From Eudoraea sp. (GTDB taxonomy: Bacteria; Bacteroidota; Bacteroidia; Flavobacteriales; Flavobacteriaceae): 6,062 nt of DNA. The stretch covers positions 1-6,062 of the forward strand of contig JABDPH010000087.1 of the NCBI GenBank assembly GCA_013042925.1. The letters are read 5' to 3'. The translations under genes and the position numbers were made by a program. Within the stretch, counting starts at the first letter, position 1; every line of letters begins with the position of its first letter. A model generated the notes under the pieces. It did no database searches. It was not told where the DNA came from and saw only the letters and a program-made list of their open reading frames with translations. Shown one piece after another: positions 1-6,015 of the stretch.

Positions 1-1655
1 ATATAGGTCAGTGATGGGTTCACACAACTGGCGGATGTCATAAAGGCTCCATCGGTAATGTAGATATTAGGTACATCGTGCACCTGATTATGTTTATTCA
101 CCACTGATGTTCTTGGATTCCACCCCATTCGGGCACCACCCATTTCATGAATTCCCAATCCTGGTCCAGTATCCACTTCATAGGGCTCTATATCCTTAAA
201 ACCGGCAGCTTCATACATGAGTACAATTTGTCGGATTATATCCTCCCGCATTTTGTATTCATTATCCTTGAACTCCACATCAAAATCGAGTTGAGGCAGT
301 CCCCATTTATCTTTATGAGTAGTACTAAGGGTTACCCTATTATCATCATAGGGCAACATTTCTCCAAATCCTGATACGCCTATTTGCCAGCCCCCAGGTT
401 TAAGGATGCTTTCTTTTAGATCTTTCCCATACTGCATTTCAGCTATGGATGTAGACCAATCCGCCCTACTTGCACCGCCCTGGTATCCAAAACCGCGTAG
501 ATAATCTCGTTTGGTCGTTTGGTCGTCCAGGTTCACAAATCGTGGTATATAAAATCCATTGGGTCTTCTCCCCTTGTAAAATTTATCTAAATGACCCTCT
601 ATTTTAGCACTGGCCCCAAGTTGATAATGATGATCCATGATATTGCGACCTACCTGATCGTAATTGTTCCCAATACCATTTGGAAATCGTTCTGATTTGG
701 ATTGAAGTAAGATCCCAACACTTGCCATGGCGGAGGCACATAAGAAAATCACTTTTGCATAGTACTCAATTTTCTCATGGGTTTCAGCGTCTATTATCCG
801 AACCCCAGTTGCCATTTTCGTAGCATCATCGTATAGCACTTCATAGACAATGGAATTTGGACGAAGGGTAAGATTCCCAGTACGTTCTGCTGCTGGCAGT
901 GTGGAAGAATTGCTGCTAAAATAACCGCCAAAAGGGCACCCACGCCAGCAACGGTTTCTATATTGGCAAGGGGTTCTTCCTTCTACTTTGGCATTTTTAT
1001 CCGTTATGTGAGCTACACGTCCAATGGTTAGGACGCGGTTATCCTCAAACTTTTCAGCCATTGCCGTTTTAAGATCTTCTTCCGGACATGTAAGATCCAT
1101 TGGAGGCTGAAATTGTCCATCGGGAAGCTGTCGTAAGCCAAGTTTTTCACCACTTACCCCTATATAGGTTTCTACTTTGTCGTACCATGGTGCGATATCT
1201 TTATACCGAACCGGCCAGTCGACTGCTATTCCTTCTTTCAGATTGGCCTCAAAATCAATATCACTCCATCGATAGCTCTGTCGCCCCCAGGTAAGGGAAC
1301 GTCCTCCAACATGATATCCTCGTATCCAATCGAAACGTTTTGTTTCCTGGTAAGGGTGCTCCAGATCGTTTACAAAAAAGTGTTTAGTGTCTTCATTTGG
1401 GGCCCAGCCAACACGCGATTGTTTGAGATAGTTCTTTTTCTCTTCCCTGCTTAATTGATTGTTATTAGGCAAGTCCCAGGTGTCTTTGTCCATGGTAGGA
1501 TAGTCTTCCCGGTGCTTTACCATACGACCCCTATCTAGCACTAAAGTTTTAAGTCCTTTTTCACAAAGTTCTTTTGCTGCCCAACCACCTGTAATTCCTG
1601 TTCCTACAACGATGGCGTCATAGTTCATTTCTAGATTAGCCTGGGTATTTTTCAT
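1..1655 (-). CDS. GMC-family FAD-dependent sugar oxidoreductase with a predicted Fe-S motif (C-terminus cut off by the window edge)
   Basis: The minus strand is open from ATG at 1655 to the left edge (551 codons), with no stop or frameshift on translating it through. The Rossmann FAD site is G18-T-G-I-T-G-G, with D41 ending the second strand. Near the C-terminus are H503 in the HEMGGARMG segment and N546 in NPSLT, which match the GMC catalytic His/Asn pair. C230, C236 and C240 form C-x5-C-x3-C, the spacing that binds a 3Fe-4S cluster in the FAD glucose dehydrogenase alpha subunit. There is no signal peptide; related enzymes are exported by the Tat route together with a small partner subunit (gluconate 2-dehydrogenase subunit 3 family), which is not visible here. 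It is divergent from a sugar isomerase and two DUF1080 genes, so oxidation of a sugar or glycoside at C3 is the best inference. The substrate is unknown. An in-frame ATG at 1628 is an alternative start; the longer form resembles relatives as I remember them. Family assignment is near certain, role moderate. Confidence 0.93.
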   Translation of the reverse strand, partial: MKNTQANLEMNYDAIVVGTGITGGWAAKELCEKGLKTLVLDRGRMVKHREDYPTMDKDTWDLPNNNQLSREEKKNYLKQSRVGWAPNEDTKHFFVNDLEHPYQETKRFDWIRGYHVGGRSLTWGRQSYRWSDIDFEANLKEGIAVDWPVRYKDIAPWYDKVETYIGVSGEKLGLRQLPDGQFQPPMDLTCPEEDLKTAMAEKFEDNRVLTIGRVAHITDKNAKVEGRTPCQYRNRCWRGCPFGGYFSSNSSTLPAAERTGNLTLRPNSIVYEVLYDDATKMATGVRIIDAETHEKIEYYAKVIFLCASAMASVGILLQSKSERFPNGIGNNYDQVGRNIMDHHYQLGASAKIEGHLDKFYKGRRPNGFYIPRFVNLDDQTTKRDYLRGFGYQGGASRADWSTSIAEMQYGKDLKESILKPGGWQIGVSGFGEMLPYDDNRVTLSTTHKDKWGLPQLDFDVEFKDNEYKMREDIIRQIVLMYEAAGFKDIEPYEVDTGPGLGIHEMGGARMGWNPRTSVVNKHNQVHDVPNIYITDGAFMTSASCVNPSLTY

Positions 1656-1671
1656 TTAATTCTATCGTATT

Positions 1672-1735
1672 TCCTATATTTATCCTGTTCCATAGTAGCG
1701 CCGCAGATGCACGGAATCATCTAATAAATATAGGA
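1672..1735. repeat. 12-base perfect inverted repeat in the divergent intergenic region
   Basis: TCCTATATTTAT at 1672-1683 is the exact reverse complement of ATAAATATAGGA at 1724-1735, with 40 bases between the arms. Pairing stops at both ends (1671/1736 and 1684/1723 do not match). It sits between the GMC and isomerase start codons. It could be a pair of operator half-sites for a regulator that controls both directions, or a stem in the leader RNA of the GMC gene. The arms are AT-rich, so chance is not excluded, but a 12-base exact match at this position is notable. Confidence 0.5.
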
Positions 1736-1766
1736 TTAAAATCTGAAAGGCACTAAATTAGAAAAT

Positions 1767-1799
1767 CAAAACTATTTTAAACGTTTCATATGAAAACAA
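1767..1799 (-). promoter_or_regulatory. Candidate Bacteroidota-type promoter for the GMC gene
   Basis: On the minus strand, bases 1774-1767 read TAGTTTTG, a full match to the Bacteroidota -7 consensus TAnnTTTG. A TTG at 1799-1797 lies 22 bases upstream, which fits the -33 element at about its usual spacing. The -33 element would fall inside the first codons of the divergent isomerase gene. The transcript would start near 1760 and carry a leader of roughly 100 bases that includes the 12-base inverted repeat. This is a pattern match only. Confidence 0.35.
1779..1786. promoter_or_regulatory. AAACGTTT palindrome, possible LacI-type operator core
   Basis: An 8-base palindrome with a central CG lies 3 bases upstream of the isomerase ATG. 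LacI-family sugar regulators often bind palindromes with a central CG and A/T-rich arms. The flanks are only partly symmetric (T1778/C1787 breaks the pairing), and no regulator gene is in the window. The assignment is weak. A protein bound here would block transcription or translation start of the isomerase operon. Confidence 0.2.
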
Positions 1800-2842
1800 T
1801 AAAAGGACCCGCTGTTTTTTTGGCTCAATTTGTAGATAAAAAGGCCCCGTTCAATTCGCTGGAAGGAATGTGCCAATGGGCTGCAGATCTTGGGTATAAA
1901 GGAATTCAAATCCCAACCTGGGAACATTTTCTTATAGATCTGGATAAAGCAGCAGAAAGCCAGGATTATTGTGATGAATTAAAAGGGAAAGTAAATTCAT
2001 ATGGACTAGAGATCACAGAGCTCTCTACCCATTTACAAGGTCAGTTGGTTGCCGTGAACCCGGCCTATGATCTTATGTTCGATAATTTTGCACCAGACCA
2101 TGTAAAGAACAATCCCAAAGCCCGTACAGAATGGGCAGTAGATGTGGTAAAAAAAGCGGCAACAGCTAGCAGAAGGTTAGGGATAACAGCCCACGCCACC
2201 TTTTCCGGGGCATTATTGTGGCATACATGGCATCCATGGCCACAGCGACCTCCTGGATTGGTTGAGCTTGGATTTAAGGAATTGGCGAAAAGATGGATGC
2301 CTATCTTAGATCATTTCGATAATGAAGGCGTAGATGTTTGTTATGAGATACATCCTGGTGAAGACCTGCACGATGGGGATACTTTTGAACGTTTCCTGGA
2401 AGCGACCGGGAACCATAAACGGGTAAATATCTTGTATGACCCAAGCCATTTTGTATTGCAGCAATTAGATTATATCACGTATATAGATCACTACCACGAG
2501 TTTATTAAATCGTTCCACGTAAAGGACTCAGAATTTAACCCAACAGGCAAAAAAGGAGCATTTGGAGGGTATAACGACTGGGGAGACAGAGCTGGTCGTT
2601 ACCGTTCTTTGGGTGACGGACAAATAGACTTTAAAACCATCTTTTCAAAACTTACACAGTACGGATGTGATGTATGGGCTGTTATGGAATGGGAATGTTG
2701 TATAAAAAGTCCGGAACAGGGCGCCAGAGAAGGGGCTAAATTTATACAAGATCATATCATAGAAGCCACAGAAAAAACATTTGATGATTTTGCCGGTGGG
2801 GATATTGATAAAGACATGCTTAAAAAAATATTAGGAACTTAA
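1790..2842 (+). CDS. Sugar isomerase/epimerase, xylose-isomerase-like TIM barrel (350 aa)
   Basis: This is a cytoplasmic TIM-barrel protein of the AP endonuclease 2 / xylose isomerase-like family (PF01261), with no signal peptide. The predicted divalent-metal ligands are E186 (CYEIHPGE), D217 (LYDPSHF), H243 (FHVKD) and E300 (VMEWE). The E-D and D-H spacings (31 and 26 residues) are close to those of D-psicose/D-tagatose 3-epimerases, and H220, three residues after D217, also fits that group. A Gly-rich insert around 251-280 lengthens the H243-E300 interval, and a helical tail after about 305 makes the protein longer than the usual 270-300 residues. The start is supported by the MKTIKGPA opening, which I recall from Bacteroidota relatives; there is no Shine-Dalgarno. 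It is the first gene of a tight operon with two DUF1080 lipoproteins. Isomerisation or epimerisation of a keto sugar is inferred. Related barrels also act as C-glycoside deglycosidase subunits and in inositol catabolism, so the exact reaction is open. Confidence 0.9.
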   Translation: MKTIKGPAVFLAQFVDKKAPFNSLEGMCQWAADLGYKGIQIPTWEHFLIDLDKAAESQDYCDELKGKVNSYGLEITELSTHLQGQLVAVNPAYDLMFDNFAPDHVKNNPKARTEWAVDVVKKAATASRRLGITAHATFSGALLWHTWHPWPQRPPGLVELGFKELAKRWMPILDHFDNEGVDVCYEIHPGEDLHDGDTFERFLEATGNHKRVNILYDPSHFVLQQLDYITYIDHYHEFIKSFHVKDSEFNPTGKKGAFGGYNDWGDRAGRYRSLGDGQIDFKTIFSKLTQYGCDVWAVMEWECCIKSPEQGAREGAKFIQDHIIEATEKTFDDFAGGDIDKDMLKKILGT

Positions 2843-2852
2843 ATAGATATAG

Positions 2853-3620
2853 ATGAACAAATTTATGACTCTCATGATTATGGCTGCTTTAATGGTTGGC
2901 GGGTGTAAAGGAAAACAAGAAAAAACAACGAACGAATCGGGTGAGGAAATGTCTGCGATTGAAGATGGTCAGCAAACGGAGCAGGATGAATGGACGGTGC
3001 TGTTCGACGGCACCTCTTTTGACGGGTGGCATGTGTACCCCAACAAGGAAGTACCTGCTGCATGGCAACTTGAAGATGGCGCAATGATTTTACGGCCAGA
3101 TGACGTTAGAGAGGATGGCAACAGGTTTAATTTGGTAACAGACAAGGAGTACACAGATTTTGTCTTATCCTTAGAATGGATGGTTACAGAGGGCGCCAAC
3201 AGCGGTATTATGTGGGGAGTTGTTGCATTACCAAAGTATATTGAACCCTACTACACTGGACCAGAAATTCAGGTACTCGACAATATTAATCACCCCGACG
3301 CAAAAAATGGCACAACACACCAGGCAGGGGCACTATACGATATGATAGCACCTGCTGAAGATGTTGTAAAACCTATAGGGGAATGGAATACCTATGAGAT
3401 TACAATTAACCATAAAACCAATGAAGGTATTGTAGTACTTAATGGCACCAAAGTAGTTGAATTTCCTGTTGTTGGAGAAGGATGGGCCACCATGGTAGCG
3501 AATTCAAAATTCGCAGATTGGGAAGATTTCGGAAAATACAAAACCGGGAAGATCGCCCTCCAGGATCATGGTGAAAAAATAAGTATCGGGTATAGAAATA
3601 TTAAGATTAAGGAATTATAA
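2853..3620 (+). CDS. DUF1080 lipoprotein, putative 3-keto-glycoside hydrolase (first copy, 255 aa)
   Basis: A lipoprotein signal peptide with lipobox V15-G-G-C18 is followed by a polar linker to about residue 46 and one DUF1080 domain (PF06439, a concanavalin-like beta-sandwich now named 3-keto-disaccharide hydrolase) over about 47-255. Hallmarks seen are LFDG (50-53), DGW (57-59), EW at 108-109, GANSGIMWG (114-122), GPEIQVLDN (136-144), HQAGALYDMI (156-165), GEWNTYEI (177-184 approx.), LNG (196-198) and the closing LQDHG...GYRNIKIKEL. No acidic export signal directly follows Cys18 (next residues KGKQEK), so a periplasm-facing anchor is likelier than surface display; this is inference. It starts 10 bases after the isomerase gene and ends 4 bases before a second DUF1080 gene, so co-transcription is very likely. 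Family members cleave glycosides already oxidised at C3, which matches the divergent GMC oxidoreductase. Substrate unknown. Confidence 0.9.
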   Translation: MNKFMTLMIMAALMVGGCKGKQEKTTNESGEEMSAIEDGQQTEQDEWTVLFDGTSFDGWHVYPNKEVPAAWQLEDGAMILRPDDVREDGNRFNLVTDKEYTDFVLSLEWMVTEGANSGIMWGVVALPKYIEPYYTGPEIQVLDNINHPDAKNGTTHQAGALYDMIAPAEDVVKPIGEWNTYEITINHKTNEGIVVLNGTKVVEFPVVGEGWATMVANSKFADWEDFGKYKTGKIALQDHGEKISIGYRNIKIKEL

Positions 3621-3624
3621 TCAT

Positions 3625-4437
3625 ATGAGGATACTTTTTTTTGGAGTAGTAGCGGTGTTGATGGTTTCGTGCAAGCACCGTTCAGAATTGCAAGAACCGG
3701 ATACTAGTAACAACGCGGAACAGATCATAGTTCATGAGGAATATACAGGTGTAGAGCCCATCGAGCCGGAAGAAACGGAATGGTACGAACCGGTACCGCC
3801 AACGGTGGCGCCGTATGAACAAAATGGGGTTCCCAGTGACGCCATTCTGCTTTTCGACGGAAGCAACTTTGAGGAATGGATGATGCTCAATGACAGTACA
3901 GAAGTAAGCTGGCATTTAAATGATGATGGCAGCATGTCTGTTAAAGACACTGGGGGGGATATTAGGACCAAACGAAATTTTGGGGATGTACAGTTGCATA
4001 TAGAATGGCGTTCTCCCGAAGCTATTAAAGGGGAAGGTCAGAGCAGGGCCAATAGTGGTGTTTTTCTTCAGGGACTGTATGAAGTACAGGTCCTAGACAA
4101 CAACAATAATGATACCTATGTGAACGGGCAAGTCGCGTCTATTTATAAACAGCATGTGCCATTGGCGAAAGCTTCTGTGCCCAGTGGAGAATGGAACACG
4201 TATGATATTATATATCATGCACCAGAATTTAATGCTAATGGAGATAAGACAAAGTCTGCCGTTATTACCGTACTTCATAATGGGGTATTGGTGCAAGACC
4301 ATGTTGAGATAAAGGGAACCACTCCTTATGAAGGATGGCCTAAAAACCCACCTCATGGAAAAGGACCACTCCGACTGCAAGACCATGGAGATAATAGCAG
4401 GGTAAGTTATCGCAACATTTGGATACGCGAATTGTAA
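3625..4437 (+). CDS. DUF1080 lipoprotein, putative 3-keto-glycoside hydrolase (second, diverged copy, 270 aa)
   Basis: A short hydrophobic N-terminus ends at M13-V-S-C16, an imperfect lipobox (Met at -3). An acidic, Pro-rich tether follows, about residues 21-72 (EPIEPEETEWYEPVPP), then a DUF1080 domain over about 73-270. Motifs are LFDG (76-79), EW (127-128), RANSGVFLQG (141-150), YEVQVLDN (152-159), GQVASIYKQ (168-176), GEWNTYDI (188-195) and LQDHG...SYRNIWIREL at the end. It shares the core ANSG, QVLDN, GEWNTY and LQDHG blocks with the gene before it but differs elsewhere, with YKQHVPL-type residues where the first copy has LYDMIAP. The pair is therefore an old duplication or two subfamilies with different substrates, not a recent copy. 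The gap to the first copy is 4 bases. It is the last gene of the sugar operon; 60 bases separate it from yicC. Confidence 0.9.
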   Translation: MRILFFGVVAVLMVSCKHRSELQEPDTSNNAEQIIVHEEYTGVEPIEPEETEWYEPVPPTVAPYEQNGVPSDAILLFDGSNFEEWMMLNDSTEVSWHLNDDGSMSVKDTGGDIRTKRNFGDVQLHIEWRSPEAIKGEGQSRANSGVFLQGLYEVQVLDNNNNDTYVNGQVASIYKQHVPLAKASVPSGEWNTYDIIYHAPEFNANGDKTKSAVITVLHNGVLVQDHVEIKGTTPYEGWPKNPPHGKGPLRLQDHGDNSRVSYRNIWIREL

Positions 4438-4443
4438 TGATTA

Positions 4444-4458
4444 GGGGAAGAAATCCCT
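4444..4458 (+). terminator. Weak hairpin after the sugar operon
   Basis: GGGGA (4444-4448) can pair with TCCCT (4454-4458), one pair being G-U, around a 5-base AGAAA loop, 6 bases after the stop codon of the second DUF1080 gene. No T-run follows directly; an ATTTT stretch comes only a few bases later. It may slow or partly end transcription, but it does not meet the usual rules for a strong intrinsic terminator. Confidence 0.22.
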
Positions 4459-4470
4459 CCAGATTTTAAG

Positions 4471-4478
4471 TACCTTTA
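4471..4478 (+). promoter_or_regulatory. Candidate -7 promoter element for yicC-gmk-nadD
   Basis: TACCTTTA matches seven of the eight positions of the Bacteroidota -7 motif TAnnTTTG, counting the two free positions, and lies 19 bases before the yicC start codon. No good TTG -33 element is seen at 19-23 bases upstream, so the call is tentative. If used, it would give the housekeeping genes their own promoter with a very short leader, apart from the sugar operon. Confidence 0.35.
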
Positions 4479-4497
4479 CCGAAATAGTACAAACAAT

Positions 4498-5355
4498 ATG
4501 ATCCAATCCATGACAGGATTTGGGAAGCATGTGATACAGCTCCCTTCAAAAAAAATTACGGTAGAATTAAAGTCGCTCAACAGCAAGTCCTTAGATATTA
4601 ATGCCAGAATGCCGTCTACATATCGCGAAAAAGAATTGGAAATGCGTAAAACCATCGCCAGCTCCTTGGTTAGGGGGAAGATAGACTTTAACCTGTATGT
4701 GGAAATTACCGGGGATGAAACAACTTCCAAAGTTAACGAAGGAGCGGTGCGTCAGTATATGGAGCAATTACGGGCCATTGCTGGAGGAGACGATGCTCAT
4801 TTGCTGGAGATGGCATTGCGCTTGCCCGATACGTTAAAGACAGAGCGCGACGATCTGGATCCGGAGGAATACAAAGCTATTCAGCAGGCATTAACAACTG
4901 CGTTAAGTGAAATAAACAACTTCCGGTCAGCCGAAGGGAGTGTGTTGGAAAAAGATTTTCTGGCACGCTTGCAAAACCTTAGCACGCTGTTGGAGCAGGT
5001 TATTCAGATAGATCCGGACCGGATTAATGGAATAAGGGAACGATTAGAAAGAGCAGTAGCAGATCTTAAGACCGAGGTAGATGCAAACCGGTTTGAGCAA
5101 GAACTTATATACTATCTGGAGAAGTACGATATTACCGAAGAAAAAGTGAGATTGGCGAATCACCTCGAGTATTTTAAAAACACCTTACAATCAGCAGACT
5201 CCAATGGTAAAAAATTGGGTTTTATAAGCCAGGAAATAGGGAGGGAAATAAATACGATTGGCTCCAAGGCCAACTATGCTCCAATGCAGCAATTGGTGGT
5301 GCAGATGAAAGATGAACTCGAAAAAATAAAGGAGCAAATGCTCAACGTACTGTGA
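4498..5355 (+). CDS. yicC: YicC-family endoribonuclease (285 aa)
   Basis: The protein opens with the family signature MIQSMTGFGK, which fixes the start. The YicC-like N-terminal domain (PF03755) covers about 1-155, including the VELKSLNSKSLDI stretch (22-34). The C-terminal DUF1732 domain (PF08340) covers about 200-285, with DITEEKVRLANHLEYF (211-226), GKKLGFISQEIGREINTIGSKAN (237-259) and the closing ELEKIKEQMLNVL. The length (285) is normal for the family. Members are stress-linked endoribonucleases that act in the cytoplasm. The middle (about 155-200) is helical and charged. Its stop codon overlaps the guanylate kinase start by 4 bases, so the two are translationally coupled, a common pairing in many bacteria. 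It is probably read from its own promoter in the preceding 60 bases. Confidence 0.95.
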   Translation: MIQSMTGFGKHVIQLPSKKITVELKSLNSKSLDINARMPSTYREKELEMRKTIASSLVRGKIDFNLYVEITGDETTSKVNEGAVRQYMEQLRAIAGGDDAHLLEMALRLPDTLKTERDDLDPEEYKAIQQALTTALSEINNFRSAEGSVLEKDFLARLQNLSTLLEQVIQIDPDRINGIRERLERAVADLKTEVDANRFEQELIYYLEKYDITEEKVRLANHLEYFKNTLQSADSNGKKLGFISQEIGREINTIGSKANYAPMQQLVVQMKDELEKIKEQMLNVL

Positions 5356-5960
5356 AACAGGGAGGCAAACTTATTATATTTTCGGCACCTTCAGGTAGCG
5401 GAAAAACAACCATTGTTAGGCACTTGCTAGCACAACCTGAATTAAATTTGGCATTTTCCGTTTCTGCTACTTCTCGTGAATGCCGGGGGGAGGAAAAAGA
5501 AGGGAATCATTACTATTTTATGACGCTTTCTGAATTTAAGAGTCACATTAAAAATGATGATTTCTTAGAATGGGAGGAAGTATACCGCGACAATTTTTAC
5601 GGAACACTTAAAAGTGAAGTGGAGCGTCTTTGGGCGGAAGGGAAGAATGTAATTTTTGATATTGATGTTGCCGGGGGATTACGAATTAAAAAGAAGTACC
5701 CTGAAGTTACGTTGGCCGTTTTTGTGAAACCCCCCAGTGTGGATGAGCTAAAAATCAGGTTAAAAAAGCGAAGCACGGAAAGCGAAGAAAAAATTAATAT
5801 GCGGATAGCGAAAGCTTCTGTGGAATTGGCAACTGCCCCACAGTTCGATAAGATCATAAAAAACTACAACCTGGAGGAGGCTTTGAAAGAAGCCCATACG
5901 ATGGTTGCAGACTATATAGGAGTTACCCCTTCTTTTGAAAAGGACAAGCCCACTAAGTAA
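5352..5960 (+). CDS. gmk: Guanylate kinase (202 aa, GTG start)
   Basis: This enzyme phosphorylates GMP to GDP with ATP in purine nucleotide synthesis, in the cytoplasm. The P-loop is A12-P-S-G-S-G-K18-T. The GMP-binding region follows as SVSATSRECRGEE (36-48) and GNHYYF (51-56), with E73, E76 and Y83-G-T. The DIDVAGG strand (103-109) and LID arginines R136, R140 and R151 are present, and N171 follows FDKIIK. The length of about 200 residues is typical. The start is GTG at 5352, inside the GTGA overlap with yicC. No other in-frame start lies close upstream, and the P-loop position agrees with it. The AAAGGAG at 5328-5334 is 17 bases away, too far for a normal Shine-Dalgarno, so coupling to yicC translation is the likely mode. 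The gene is complete, with no missing key residue noticed. Confidence 0.97.
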   Translation: MKQGGKLIIFSAPSGSGKTTIVRHLLAQPELNLAFSVSATSRECRGEEKEGNHYYFMTLSEFKSHIKNDDFLEWEEVYRDNFYGTLKSEVERLWAEGKNVIFDIDVAGGLRIKKKYPEVTLAVFVKPPSVDELKIRLKKRSTESEEKINMRIAKASVELATAPQFDKIIKNYNLEEALKEAHTMVADYIGVTPSFEKDKPTK

Positions 5961-6015
5961 ACGGTTATTAGATGTCCTAAACTGAGCAATCCTAAGATCA
6001 TTGTAAGAGCATAAA

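Noticed and set aside
147..374. Plus-strand open frame of 75 codons
   Set aside because: It lies wholly inside the well-supported minus-strand GMC gene and its translation shows no recognisable domain; it is an antisense shadow.
1100..1294. Plus-strand open frame of 64 codons
   Set aside because: It is also antisense to the GMC gene, which has clear family motifs on both sides of this stretch in an unbroken frame.
2878..3199. Overlapping short open frames on both strands within the first DUF1080 gene
   Set aside because: The DUF1080 frame has the lipobox and all domain motifs; the others have none and no start signals.
4093..4386. Minus-strand open frame of 97 codons within the second DUF1080 gene
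   Set aside because: It is long for a shadow, but the translation has no domain, signal or sensible composition, and the sense frame is certain.
5328..5334. AAAGGAG as a Shine-Dalgarno for gmk
   Set aside because: It is 17 bases from the GTG start and lies in yicC codons for a conserved KIKEQ segment; spacing is too long for a normal ribosome site.
4165..5822. A 15-base exact match, GCGAAAGCTTCTGTG, at 4165-4179 and 5808-5822
   Set aside because: Both copies encode AKASV in frame inside unrelated genes (second DUF1080 and gmk) at sites that fit each family, so coincidence of codon choice is the simplest reading.
5975..5995. Direct repeat TCCTAA twice, 15 bases apart, before nadD
   Set aside because: Six bases is too short to be significant, and no longer pattern or known motif surrounds it.
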